From: Steroidobacteraceae bacterium | GTDB taxonomy: Bacteria; Pseudomonadota; Gammaproteobacteria; Steroidobacterales; Steroidobacteraceae | NCBI GenBank assembly: GCA_019187185.1 | Contig: JABAQU010000001.1 | Span: forward strand, 186,001-250,000 | Length of the DNA: 64,000 nt | Reading direction: 5' to 3' | Part shown: one piece after another, positions 26,402-34,655 of the stretch | Layout of the letters: each line of letters starts with the position of its first letter | Position numbering within the stretch: position 1 is the stretch's first letter | Translations under genes and position numbers: made by a program | Notes under the pieces: generated by a model | What the model was told of the DNA's origin: nothing | The model's input: only the letters and a program-made list of their open reading frames with translations | Database searches by the model: none

Positions 26402-27688
26402 CTACGATTTCGCTACCCTTGAGAACAAAGCTGCCAGTTCGCCAGCCTGTACGCCGCGTTCAAAGGTCGCAACTCGCTCACGAGACATAATGGGGACTGT
26501 GCCAGCTTCGACGTCAATCAAGAAAGTTCTCAAGCCCAGCGCAATTGCGTTGGAATCGTCGATCGGCAGGACGCACCCGACGCCTTCATTGCGCATCAAT
26601 GCGGCGGTGTCTCCGTCCGCGTCGGCCAACGCGAGAATCGGTCTTCCAGCGCGGAAATACTCGTAGAGCTTGGCAGGTACCGCGGGATTCGACGTGTAGC
26701 CTTGGAAAACCAAGAGCACCTGCGCCGAAAGCATTTCCGCCAAGGCTTGACGGTAGGGAATTGCGGGCTCGAGTGCAACAATACTTGACAATCCGAGTCC
26801 GGTGACTATTGGCCGGAATGCATCGTCATGACCGGTCGCGCGCAATGTAACTCTTAGCACGTGCCTCAATTCGGGTTGAGCATCTAGCAACGTGCGCAGC
26901 GCCTCTAAGAATGCTGTGGGATCTCTATCGGGGCCGGGATAAAGTATGCCGCTGTGGAGCATGTGAATCCGCCTCGCTGTGACAACAGACTCGCGATGCA
27001 AACCTGCCTGTGAAAACGCCTCTTCGTCGAATCCATTGGGAATTACGCAAATGCGATTGCTCGCGACATGCGGATAGCGATCCCGAAAGATTCTTGCGGC
27101 GCCGTGCGTACAAAACACAAAAGCAGTCGCACGTTCCATAGCCAGTCTCTCAACTGTCAAGAAGGCGCGTCGCACAAGCTTATCGAGCGGGTAGTCAATA
27201 CCCGTTCGAAAATCATGTTCAACCATTGGGTCGCGAAAATCTGCAATCCACGGAACTCCGGACAATCGTGATAGCCAGTAACCAATCAGGTGTGCAGTTG
27301 CAATGGGGTAGGTTGACCACAGCACATGAGGTCTATCGCGTATTACTGCGCGCATGCCTTTCAATAGGGCACCTGCGAACCAAGTAATCCAGCGATCAGG
27401 TAACGCGGCCCATCTAGGGTAACGACCTCCAATCGCGAGGTGCCGCGCCGTGTCGAGCGCAAATGCGCGTCGCACAATTACATCTTGCGGAACGTCGCGC
27501 AGCCGCTCGTCGGAAACGGAGGCGTATGCGCGAGAGTTGGCAGACAAGATGCTTGCCTGCCATCCAAAGCGCGATAGAGACCGGCAAAAGCCGAGTGTTC
27601 GCTCGATGCCGCTGCTGCCCTTGTAGGGCGGAAAATGAAACGCGACTAATAGCGCGCGCTTGCGCTTACAGGGCAATATACTAGGCAT
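26402..27688 (-). CDS. WcaI-like family 4 glycosyltransferase
   Basis: A 428-residue GT-B enzyme starting at ATG 27688 (MPSILPCKRKRALLVAFHFPP); 27 extra codons are open upstream but overlap the neighbouring gene. Landmarks include FHFPPYKGSSGIERTL, WIADFRDPMVEHDF and, in the donor domain, RIHMLHSGILYPGPDRDP and PAKLYEYFRAGRPILALAD. It is a paralogue of the transferase near 55.9 kb, sharing HFPP/QFPP, RTL-F, and ALD-ARHL blocks. Its start overlaps the stop of the upstream GNAT-like gene by 8 bases, so the three genes 26.4-30.0 kb form one reverse operon. Confidence 0.87.
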   Translation of the reverse strand: MPSILPCKRKRALLVAFHFPPYKGSSGIERTLGFCRSLSRFGWQASILSANSRAYASVSDERLRDVPQDVIVRRAFALDTARHLAIGGRYPRWAALPDRWITWFAGALLKGMRAVIRDRPHVLWSTYPIATAHLIGYWLSRLSGVPWIADFRDPMVEHDFRTGIDYPLDKLVRRAFLTVERLAMERATAFVFCTHGAARIFRDRYPHVASNRICVIPNGFDEEAFSQAGLHRESVVTARRIHMLHSGILYPGPDRDPTAFLEALRTLLDAQPELRHVLRVTLRATGHDDAFRPIVTGLGLSSIVALEPAIPYRQALAEMLSAQVLLVFQGYTSNPAVPAKLYEYFRAGRPILALADADGDTAALMRNEGVGCVLPIDDSNAIALGLRTFLIDVEAGTVPIMSRERVATFERGVQAGELAALFSRVAKS

Positions 27689-28817
27689 GGTCTGGCGTCG
27701 CGTTAAGTCCGCGAACACGACTGCGGACCGTGCTAATCCGGCGCATGAGAAGATGTCGAGTGCGATCAATTTGCCCGCGGAGCGATGGGCGATAAATCAG
27801 GTGTCGCGTGCGCGTGTATGTGAGGTTTGTCCAGCGCAATTTGAAATCGTCACGAACACCCATGAAATCAAGATAACGTGCTCGAGCTCCGGTGATATTA
27901 CGCAGGTAACCAGCGAGTAGCACAGTCGATGGGTAATATCGTCTAAATTCGTCCACGTAGCTCATTTTGAGTATAGACGCGACGCCGTGCTGCAGAACGC
28001 AGATCTTGTGCGCGATTGGACGACCATCCAGATATAGCACTGGAGCACACAGTTGACCCGCCGCGGCGCCGATGGGCAAGTATTCCCGATAGAAGCGCTC
28101 TTGGGACGGGTTCGTCGTAATCGACGTGCCGGCCGTTTCCTTCCAAGATTCTCGCTCAACTCGGCATACTGCTGCCCAGAACTCGTCGACTTCGTTCGGA
28201 TGAGAAAATATCTTCTGGGTAAGGGTTCCGATTTCACGCAATCGGCGTTCGCCACGCCTCATCTCGGTGCGAAATCCTGGTTTGAGTGTAGTGAGATATT
28301 CGTCAAATGATGCTGGCAAGGCGATGTATGGGGATGCGGGAAGCGCTTCTGACTCTATGTGGCAGCCGCAGCCACGCGCCGCGGAGAGGAAGCTATCCGT
28401 ATGGGCATTCCCATCGACAAGCGTCATCTCGAGACATGACCAGGTAGGAAAGTTCTGTCCAAGTCGCTCTAGCAAAGCGACAACCACGTCGCGGGCCGCG
28501 GTGGTTGTGATAAACGTGACGCGGCCACCGTATAGTTCGGAGAGTATGGAGATCGTTTCTCCGGCGCGAGCAAGACTACGCGTCATTCGTCGATAGACTG
28601 GGAGGGCAGCCTGCATCTGCCCAGCGTCACTTTGTGCCACAAGCACGATCGAGCGTTGCCTTGGGAGGAAGGCACGATGCAGCGCCACGTGCCATTCTGG
28701 AGCCATTGTGGCATCTGTTCCGGATGGCGGTTCAGTGGTCGCCGTCGCTGAGTGTCGCCACCATTCGACGAGAAAAAGGGGCAGGTCGGCAGCGAGATCG
28801 AATTCATTCACATACAT
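27681..28817 (-). CDS. CelD/FemAB-type GNAT acyltransferase-like protein
   Basis: A 378-residue protein with a C-terminal GNAT-fold half. The segment KPGFRTEMRRGERRLREIG followed by WAAVCRVERESWKETAGTS and LYLDGRPIAHKICVLQHG is the standard CelD/BcsL layout. ATG at 28817 is taken because it lies 8 bases beyond the stop of the upstream gene; a longer frame extends to 28910 inside that gene. CelD-type proteins are common in polysaccharide loci as presumed acyl- or aminoacyl-transferases. A second, more divergent relative lies on the other strand at 30.2 kb, so the DegT-like gene is bracketed by two of them. Substrate unknown. Confidence 0.78.
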   Translation of the reverse strand: MYVNEFDLAADLPLFLVEWWRHSATATTEPPSGTDATMAPEWHVALHRAFLPRQRSIVLVAQSDAGQMQAALPVYRRMTRSLARAGETISILSELYGGRVTFITTTAARDVVVALLERLGQNFPTWSCLEMTLVDGNAHTDSFLSAARGCGCHIESEALPASPYIALPASFDEYLTTLKPGFRTEMRRGERRLREIGTLTQKIFSHPNEVDEFWAAVCRVERESWKETAGTSITTNPSQERFYREYLPIGAAAGQLCAPVLYLDGRPIAHKICVLQHGVASILKMSYVDEFRRYYPSTVLLAGYLRNITGARARYLDFMGVRDDFKLRWTNLTYTRTRHLIYRPSLRGQIDRTRHLLMRRISTVRSRVRGLNATPDHA

Positions 28818-28825
28818 TTGGTAAA

Positions 28826-30022
28826 TCAGCGCAGAAAGTTGGCCTTGGCGATTACCTGCGCAAAGGAGGCGACTGCTTCCGACGGCAGACCTTGGTGTAC
28901 TGGCAAGCAAAGTAGGTGCGTTGATAGAAATCGGGCATCTGCCGCGGCTTGGGTGCCTGCGTGTTGGTCAACGCTTGGGTGCAACACATCTCCAAAGGTC
29001 CATACCGGAACTCCAAGGCTTCGCAGCCGTTGATCATGTTGCGCTCGATTTGCTACGAGTATCGGGTATGCCCAGGGACACACAGAGTCGTGCAATTGTG
29101 GGAGGACGCTAAGTGGTGTGCGGGGGAAAGCCAATATTGTCGAATAGTGGGAGTAGTTTCTCCGGCGTTGGAAGACGATCTCATGGAGATTGGCAGCGTG
29201 GAGTATCCATCTTGGGAAACTTGGGAAACGGGTTCGCGCGTGAAGAGCGTCGAAAGCCAAATTTCCCGGTACAAAGGCTCCATCTTTCGGCGGGCGCTGA
29301 CTCGGAGAGGTTCCGTTCGATTGCTCCCTTGGGCCATGCTGCTTTCGGCTAACTCTCGCAGCCTCCAGTGAAAAGTAAAATCTCCGGACTACTGATTGCT
29401 CATTCCTTGAGAGAAATACCTGCTCAATCAACCGTTTCGCTAGTACTAGAGAGTCTTTCCATTCGAGGCTTGTGAGATGAGGGAGGTCAATTGACCCGGC
29501 TCTCACGCGTAACCCGCCGCCAGCGCCGCATGGCACGAGCTTACCGAAGCTATAAACAATATAGTCGCCGGATCCTCCTGCGAGTCGTAGCGGCTGCAAT
29601 TCGAGAAAGGAGTGGGAACTGTCCTCTACAACAGCTATGCCTCGTCGTCGCAGGTCTGTTAGTAGCGCGTCGACCTTGGCTGGAAAGCCGAAGAAGTTCA
29701 CATATAGAAACGCACACACTTCGTTGCTGGCGCGCGCGATTACGTCTTCCTCATCAATTTGAAGAGATCTATCGATGCGGTAGAACGACACCTCCATTCC
29801 TGCGGCTAATGCCGGCTCGATCATAGAAATGCAGTGGAATGCGGGCATGAGAACCCGACGACGCTGAACTGTCTTCAACTGCTTGAACAGATGAAACAAG
29901 GCTCCGCGCGCGTTGTAGAACTCAAACAACCTGCTGGATTCGGCAAGCGCGGCAAATCGAGTTTCAGCAGGCGAAGGCCTTATATCACTAAGGCGGAGGA
30001 GAGGATGGGGTGAGTACTGCAT
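28826..30022 (-). CDS. DegT/DnrJ-like PLP-dependent protein
   Basis: A 398-residue fold-type I PLP enzyme, related to DegT/DnrJ/EryC1 sugar aminotransferases. Landmarks are LMPAFHCISMIEPALAAGMEV (small-domain entry), YVNFFGFPAKVDAL, VVEDSSHSFLEL (the PLP-stacking Asp block) and YSFGKLVPCGAGGGL, where the Lys is in the Schiff-base position. It is more divergent than the WecE gene near 48 kb and may act on an acyl or aminoacyl precursor instead of a keto sugar. The product is translationally coupled to the GNAT-like gene downstream. Short gap to the divergent neighbour with no clear promoter. Confidence 0.75.
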   Translation of the reverse strand: MQYSPHPLLRLSDIRPSPAETRFAALAESSRLFEFYNARGALFHLFKQLKTVQRRRVLMPAFHCISMIEPALAAGMEVSFYRIDRSLQIDEEDVIARASNEVCAFLYVNFFGFPAKVDALLTDLRRRGIAVVEDSSHSFLELQPLRLAGGSGDYIVYSFGKLVPCGAGGGLRVRAGSIDLPHLTSLEWKDSLVLAKRLIEQVFLSRNEQSVVRRFYFSLEAARVSRKQHGPREQSNGTSPSQRPPKDGAFVPGNLAFDALHARTRFPSFPRWILHAANLHEIVFQRRRNYSHYSTILAFPRTPLSVLPQLHDSVCPWAYPILVANRAQHDQRLRSLGVPVWTFGDVLHPSVDQHAGTQAAADARFLSTHLLCLPVHQGLPSEAVASFAQVIAKANFLR

Positions 30023-30195
30023 TACTATCGCGGATCTCGCGTCGCGCCCGCATTGGCGACTGACTGCGATTCGCTTGCCGTATTGCAGTTGGCGAACTGC
30101 GATGATTGTGACGTGCGGTGCGCTGCGTTGCTAATGTGGGCAGAATACTGGAATGCGGGTTGTTGGTCAAAGTGCGAATCCAAGAGCGAAACGAC

Positions 30196-31218
30196 ATGCG
30201 CGATAGCGATGGGCAGTGGCAAATCAAGCCGACTTCGTATCTGGAAAGGGTTGCTGGTGTTTGGGATTCCCTTAATCGCCGTACCGGGTCTGTTCCCTTC
30301 TTGCAATCAATTTTTGTTCAGAAGGCTATAGAGTATTTCGGTCAGGGAAGTGAGCTTCTTGCAACGTTCGGCCCAGAGTCTGCTCCGTTGGCAATGGCGA
30401 TCGTCACGCAGAGACGCATTGGTGTTTGGGAAACTTTTCAACCGTCCCAAATGCCGCTTGGGGCGTGGTTGATGCATTCGGACATGGATTATGCAATGGC
30501 GGGCCAGGGGCTCTTACGAGCATTACCTGGGTGGGGACAACTGTTTGCTATTACGCAGCAGGATCCCGCGATTCATGCCCGCCCATCCGATGGGTCAACT
30601 TTACTTACGATCGATTACATTAAGACTGGCTGGATTGCCCTGGACAGTGACTTTGACGGTTATTGGAGGCTGCGAGGCAAGGGTCTGCGTCAGAATATGC
30701 GCACGCAGCGGACCAAGTTGGCACGAGACAATATCGATGCGCGGCTCCGGATTGTGCGCGATGCGGCGGAGGTCGACGATGTTGTTCGAGTGTTCGCTGA
30801 CCTTGAGTGCTCTGGTTGGAAAGGGAAAGAAGGCACGGCAGTGCAGTATGGGACCACACAGGGGAAATTCTATAGAGATGTGTTGCGTGAATACTGCAAA
30901 AGGGGGTTAGCAATCCTGTGCGTCTACCTGCTAGATGAGGAGCCAGTAGCCGTTGACCTTCATATTTCACTTGATGACACACTTGTTCTCCTGAAGACCG
31001 CATACAAGGAGTCGGTTGGTGGACTCTCACCTTCTTCAATGATGCGCAAGGAGCTGCTAGAGGTGCTCTTTGCTGAACGGCAGATTCGACGCCTCGAGTT
31101 TTTTGGCCCTGCCATGGATTGGACCTACAGGTGGACAGACAAGGTGCGGACGCTATTTCACGTGAATGTTTACAGGTCTGCGGCAGCTCGCCTGGCACAT
31201 CGACTGTACCAGCTATAG
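30196..31218 (+). CDS. FemAB/CelD-like GNAT-type transferase
   Basis: About 340 residues from ATG at 30196 (MRDSDGQWQ); longer in-frame starts exist upstream to 30118 and the start is uncertain. The middle contains RLRGKGLRQNMRTQRTKLA, then FADLECSGWKGKEGTAVQ and LLDEEPVAVDLHISLDDTL, followed by FGPAMDWTYRWTD, matching the FemAB/CelD acyltransferase layout (the W-K-x-x-E-G-T block is diagnostic). Codon use is AT-rich compared with the XrtA core. It stands alone on this strand between the reverse DegT operon and the CDP-glucose dehydratase gene. Likely an acyl or aminoacyl transfer to glycan; not proven. Confidence 0.75.
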   Translation: MRDSDGQWQIKPTSYLERVAGVWDSLNRRTGSVPFLQSIFVQKAIEYFGQGSELLATFGPESAPLAMAIVTQRRIGVWETFQPSQMPLGAWLMHSDMDYAMAGQGLLRALPGWGQLFAITQQDPAIHARPSDGSTLLTIDYIKTGWIALDSDFDGYWRLRGKGLRQNMRTQRTKLARDNIDARLRIVRDAAEVDDVVRVFADLECSGWKGKEGTAVQYGTTQGKFYRDVLREYCKRGLAILCVYLLDEEPVAVDLHISLDDTLVLLKTAYKESVGGLSPSSMMRKELLEVLFAERQIRRLEFFGPAMDWTYRWTDKVRTLFHVNVYRSAAARLAHRLYQL

Positions 31219-31393
31219 AGAATCGCAGGAGTGGCGACCCAGTACTCTTCATGCGATCTGCCGCAGGCGACAATTCCAAGGACGCGGACATGGCTAGACT
31301 CGGCGCGCGGACTTTGTGATGTTTAGGCGAGGCTCTTCAGCATTCTGGCAGGCAGTGGGAAAACTGTGCGAATACTGACGCACAGGGCGACAT

Positions 31394-32470
31394 ATGAGCC
31401 AAGAATTCTGGCGCAACAAGAGGGTATTTGTTACGGGCCACACAGGCTTCAAGGGTAGCTGGCTGTGCCTGTGGCTGCATCGCCTCGGGGCGCGGGTGCA
31501 GGGTTATTCGCTGCCTCCGCCCACCGAGCCCAGCCTCTTCGAGCGGGCCCGTGTCGGCGAGATCATCGAGTCGACGCTTGGCGACATCCGCGAGTCGCGC
31601 CGGCTGGCTGAGATCATGCGCGAGTTTGCGCCCGACATCGTGTTGCATCTGGCGGCCAGGTCCGTGGTGCTCGACGCCTACGACGACCCGATCGAGACTT
31701 ACTCGACCAACGTCGTTGGAACCGCCAGCGTTCTCGACGCGGTCCGACGTCTGACCGGGAAGTGCGCCGTGGTCAATGTCACCACGGACAAGGTCTACGA
31801 GAACCGTGGCTGGGTGTGGGGTTATCGCGAGGACGATACGCTCGGCGGCCGCGATCCTTACTCGAACAGCAAGGCGTGCGCAGAGCTCGTCGCGCACGCG
31901 TTCACGGAATCCTGGCTCCGCGATCCGGGCCCGTCGGGGCGACTGGTCGGGCTCGCGAGCGCGCGCGCCGGCAACGTGATCGGGGGCGGCGACTGGACAC
32001 CGCACCAGCTGATACCGGACGCGATCGCCGCGTTCTCCCGCGGGCAATCCGTCGTTCTGCGCAACCCCACGGCTACCCGCCCGTGGCAGCATGTACTCGA
32101 CTGCTTGGGTGGCTACCTTACCTTGGCCGAAGCGCTCTATCGCGAACCCGCCGCCTTTGCTGGTGGCTGGAATTTCGGACCGGCGGATGCCGACATGCAA
32201 CCGGTGTCGAGCGTGGTCGAGCAAATCGCGGCACCCTGGGGCGTTCAGCCGGCCTGGGTGCAGGATACGGCGACGTGGCCGCACGAGGCGATGGAGCTGC
32301 GCCTGAACTCGCAGAAGGCACACCGCAAGCTCGGCTGGAGTGGTCGACTGTCGCTGGCTACGGCGCTCGCCTGGACGTCGACCTGGTTTCGCGCGCATCT
32401 TGCAGGGGACGACGCGCGTGGCTTGTGCGAGTCGCAGATCGATGCCTATCTGAACCTGGAGGCACCATGA
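31394..32470 (+). CDS. rfbG: CDP-glucose 4,6-dehydratase
   Basis: A 358-residue extended short-chain dehydrogenase. It opens MSQEFWRNKRVFVTGHTGF with the NAD-binding GHTGFKGSW block, has the catalytic YSNSK (Y-x3-K) and the phrase NVTTDKVYENRGWVWGYRE that is typical of CDP-glucose dehydratases, not dTDP ones. It makes CDP-4-keto-6-deoxyglucose. Its partner, the glucose-1-phosphate cytidylyltransferase, is 10.6 kb away on the same strand at 43.1 kb, an unusual separation. The stop overlaps the start of the third PCPPP protein (ATGA). About 175 bases of non-coding DNA precede it, in which I see nothing beyond a weak ribosome-binding region. Confidence 0.9.
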   Translation: MSQEFWRNKRVFVTGHTGFKGSWLCLWLHRLGARVQGYSLPPPTEPSLFERARVGEIIESTLGDIRESRRLAEIMREFAPDIVLHLAARSVVLDAYDDPIETYSTNVVGTASVLDAVRRLTGKCAVVNVTTDKVYENRGWVWGYREDDTLGGRDPYSNSKACAELVAHAFTESWLRDPGPSGRLVGLASARAGNVIGGGDWTPHQLIPDAIAAFSRGQSVVLRNPTATRPWQHVLDCLGGYLTLAEALYREPAAFAGGWNFGPADADMQPVSSVVEQIAAPWGVQPAWVQDTATWPHEAMELRLNSQKAHRKLGWSGRLSLATALAWTSTWFRAHLAGDDARGLCESQIDAYLNLEAP

Positions 32471-33219
32471 AGCGCAGGGACTTTCTGCTGGGATCCGCCG
32501 GGGCCCTCGTGCCGCTCCTGGGTCGTGCACAAAGGCCCTGTCCACCTCCCTCGACGGCGGCACTTGGTGGTAGTTCGGTCACGACTGCGTGCCGGGCCGG
32601 CACCTACGCGACCAATTTTCCTCTCGCCGAGAACCCGCTGTCGGAGGGTGGCCGATGGGTGTGCGGCAAGGCGGCAGGGATCGACTGGAACAACCCGCAG
32701 GTACTGTCCGGCAGGGCGTGTGCTTCGGTACGTTCGGGCGCGACGGGCAGTCGCTACGATGACAGCATCGCGCACCTGAACGCGAGCTTTGGCGCGTTTA
32801 CGGCCAATCAGTACGCGCAGGGAACCGTGTATCGCGCGCCCGGCTATTCGCCTGCGGGCTCGAAGCACGAAATCGAACTGCTGCTGCGGTTCCAGATCAC
32901 GGCGCACAACGCGCGAGGCTACGAGGTCCTGTGGGGGCACGACGGCGACTTCGCGATCGTCCGATGGAATGGGCCGCTCGGTGACTATACGGATCTCGGG
33001 TTCAACGGCCCTGGCCCCGGGGTCGCCGTCGATGGCGACGTGCTGCGGGCGGAAATCACCGGCAATCTCATCACGGTCTACAAGAACGGCCTGATGGTGG
33101 GCGCGAGCCCCCCCAATTCGACGTGGACAGAAGGTCAGCCGGGGATCGGCTTTTGGCCGGTCGACTCGTCGATGCCGGCCAGTTACGGCTGGAAGCACTA
33201 TGAGGCCGGGAGCGTGTAG
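32467..33219 (+). CDS. Tat-exported PCPPP-module protein with LamG-like domain
   Basis: A 250-residue protein with a short twin-arginine leader (KRRDFLLGSAGALVPLLG) and then AQRPCPPPSTAALGG with the second Cys 16 residues after the first, the same spacing as in the proteins at 18.0 and 24.3 kb. The body has a beta-sandwich look: YEVLWGHDGDFAIVRWNG and RAEITGNLITVYKNG resemble laminin-G/concanavalin-like modules. A carbohydrate-binding surface or a secreted lyase-like role is possible. It overlaps the dehydratase gene by 4 bases and is co-transcribed; the 3' end overlaps the convergent flippase gene by 22 bases. No catalytic residues recognised. Confidence 0.75.
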   Translation: MKRRDFLLGSAGALVPLLGRAQRPCPPPSTAALGGSSVTTACRAGTYATNFPLAENPLSEGGRWVCGKAAGIDWNNPQVLSGRACASVRSGATGSRYDDSIAHLNASFGAFTANQYAQGTVYRAPGYSPAGSKHEIELLLRFQITAHNARGYEVLWGHDGDFAIVRWNGPLGDYTDLGFNGPGPGVAVDGDVLRAEITGNLITVYKNGLMVGASPPNSTWTEGQPGIGFWPVDSSMPASYGWKHYEAGSV

Positions 33220-34655
33220 CCACCACGCATCGAGCGGATGAACTGGCCGACCGCCAGCAGGTGGCGCCGCGAGATCAACGCCAAGGCGACGAAGTAGAGT
33301 ATCGCACCGCCCGCACTCAGGGCCGCGAGCGCAAGGATGTCGGGCAATGCGCTGGCGACGCCCCGCAAGGCAGCGACGCCTGCGTACATGATGCCCGCGG
33401 CAGCCGCTGGCGCGAGGCACTCGGACGACAGGTCTCTGGCCCGGAGCCCGATGAATCGTACGACAGCCGGTACCGTGAATGAGTACGCAACAGGTACCGT
33501 GACCAGCCATGCGACGCACAGCCCGATGACCCCCCAGTGCGCACCGACGTAAAAGCCCGCAGGCAGCAGCACGAAGTTGATGATCGTGTTGCGCAAATCG
33601 AGCGTGCGATTGCCGAGCGCGAGCGAAGTCGTGTAGAGGAGCGTACACGCCATGCGCACCGGCACGATGAGCGGCAGGATCGCGAGTGCCGGCACGATTG
33701 CTTCCCATTTGTGCCCGAACAGCACGTGCACGAGCTCGCCCGCCACGGCCGAGATGCCCCAGAGCGCAGGAAACGCCATCGTGGAAACGAGGCCGATCGA
33801 CTTCAGGAGGTTCAGCCTTACGCGCGGCAGGTCATCCTGCTGGCGCGCCACGGCCGGGAGCAGGATCTGGTTGATCGTTCCCATCACCTTCGCCATCGGC
33901 AGCGTGGCGAGCTGCAATGCGACGGCGTACTGGCCGATCTCGGTGGTCGAGAGGAAAGCGCTACCGATCATCACATCCGATTGCACGAGCGCAATGTAGC
34001 TCACTCGGTTGCCGACGAGCGTGAGGCCGAATTTGAGCTGTTCGCCGATGCCGCGCGCCGAAAAGTGCGGCCACACGCGATTGCCGAAAGACAGCATGGT
34101 CGTGCTGCGCGTCGCCGCGCCGGCCAGCGTGCCGATCACCAGCGCCCAGACTCCGAGGCCCAGCAGTGCCAGCAGCAGCGTCACGCCGATGTTGATGACG
34201 CCGACGAGCACCTCGATCGTCGCCAGCGGCTTGAAGTTCAGCTCGCGCGTCCACAGTCCGCCCGGAACGATGGCAAAGGCCGAGATCATGATCTGCAGCG
34301 ATGCAACGGCCACGGGCCAGGTCAGCTTTGGCTCGCGAAACAGGAACGCGAAAAGTGGCGACGCCGCTGCCACGAGCAACGTGACACCGGCGCTGAACAG
34401 CAACGACACACCGTAGATCTTGCGCACGTCTTCGCGGGCGAGGTCCCCCCAGCGCACGATCGCGGCCTCGAGTCCGAGCTCGGCGACCGCGCTGCCGATG
34501 GCGCAGACGACCGCCACCTTGGCCATGAGACCATAGTCTTCGGGCGACAACAGCCTCACGACCAGCAGGGTGCCCGCCCAGCTGACGACCTGGACCGCGA
34601 GCTTCGCCGCGGTCGCCCACTTCAGGGCCGAAATCGCCCGGCGTTCAATCGACAT
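33198..34655 (-). CDS. Wzx-type lipid-linked oligosaccharide flippase (copy 1)
   Basis: A 485-residue polytopic membrane protein of the MOP/polysaccharide-transport family. It opens MSIERRAISALKWATAAKLAV followed by repeated hydrophobic helices, and includes the RLLSPEDYGLMA loop common in WzxC/RfbX-like flippases. It would flip undecaprenyl-linked repeat units to the periplasm. A paralogue with the same start and gap-free beginning (SIERRALVALKWASIAKL) lies at 51.1 kb. It is the last gene of a reverse operon starting near 41.0 kb; its start overlaps the upstream gene by 11 bases. Confidence 0.88.
   Translation of the reverse strand: MSIERRAISALKWATAAKLAVQVVSWAGTLLVVRLLSPEDYGLMAKVAVVCAIGSAVAELGLEAAIVRWGDLAREDVRKIYGVSLLFSAGVTLLVAAASPLFAFLFREPKLTWPVAVASLQIMISAFAIVPGGLWTRELNFKPLATIEVLVGVINIGVTLLLALLGLGVWALVIGTLAGAATRSTTMLSFGNRVWPHFSARGIGEQLKFGLTLVGNRVSYIALVQSDVMIGSAFLSTTEIGQYAVALQLATLPMAKVMGTINQILLPAVARQQDDLPRVRLNLLKSIGLVSTMAFPALWGISAVAGELVHVLFGHKWEAIVPALAILPLIVPVRMACTLLYTTSLALGNRTLDLRNTIINFVLLPAGFYVGAHWGVIGLCVAWLVTVPVAYSFTVPAVVRFIGLRARDLSSECLAPAAAAGIMYAGVAALRGVASALPDILALAALSAGGAILYFVALALISRRHLLAVGQFIRSMRGGYTLPAS

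Noticed and set aside
30085-30100. Small inverted repeat GCAGTT-GGCG-AACTGC in the divergent gap
   Set aside because: Six-base arms are too short to claim an operator without other evidence.
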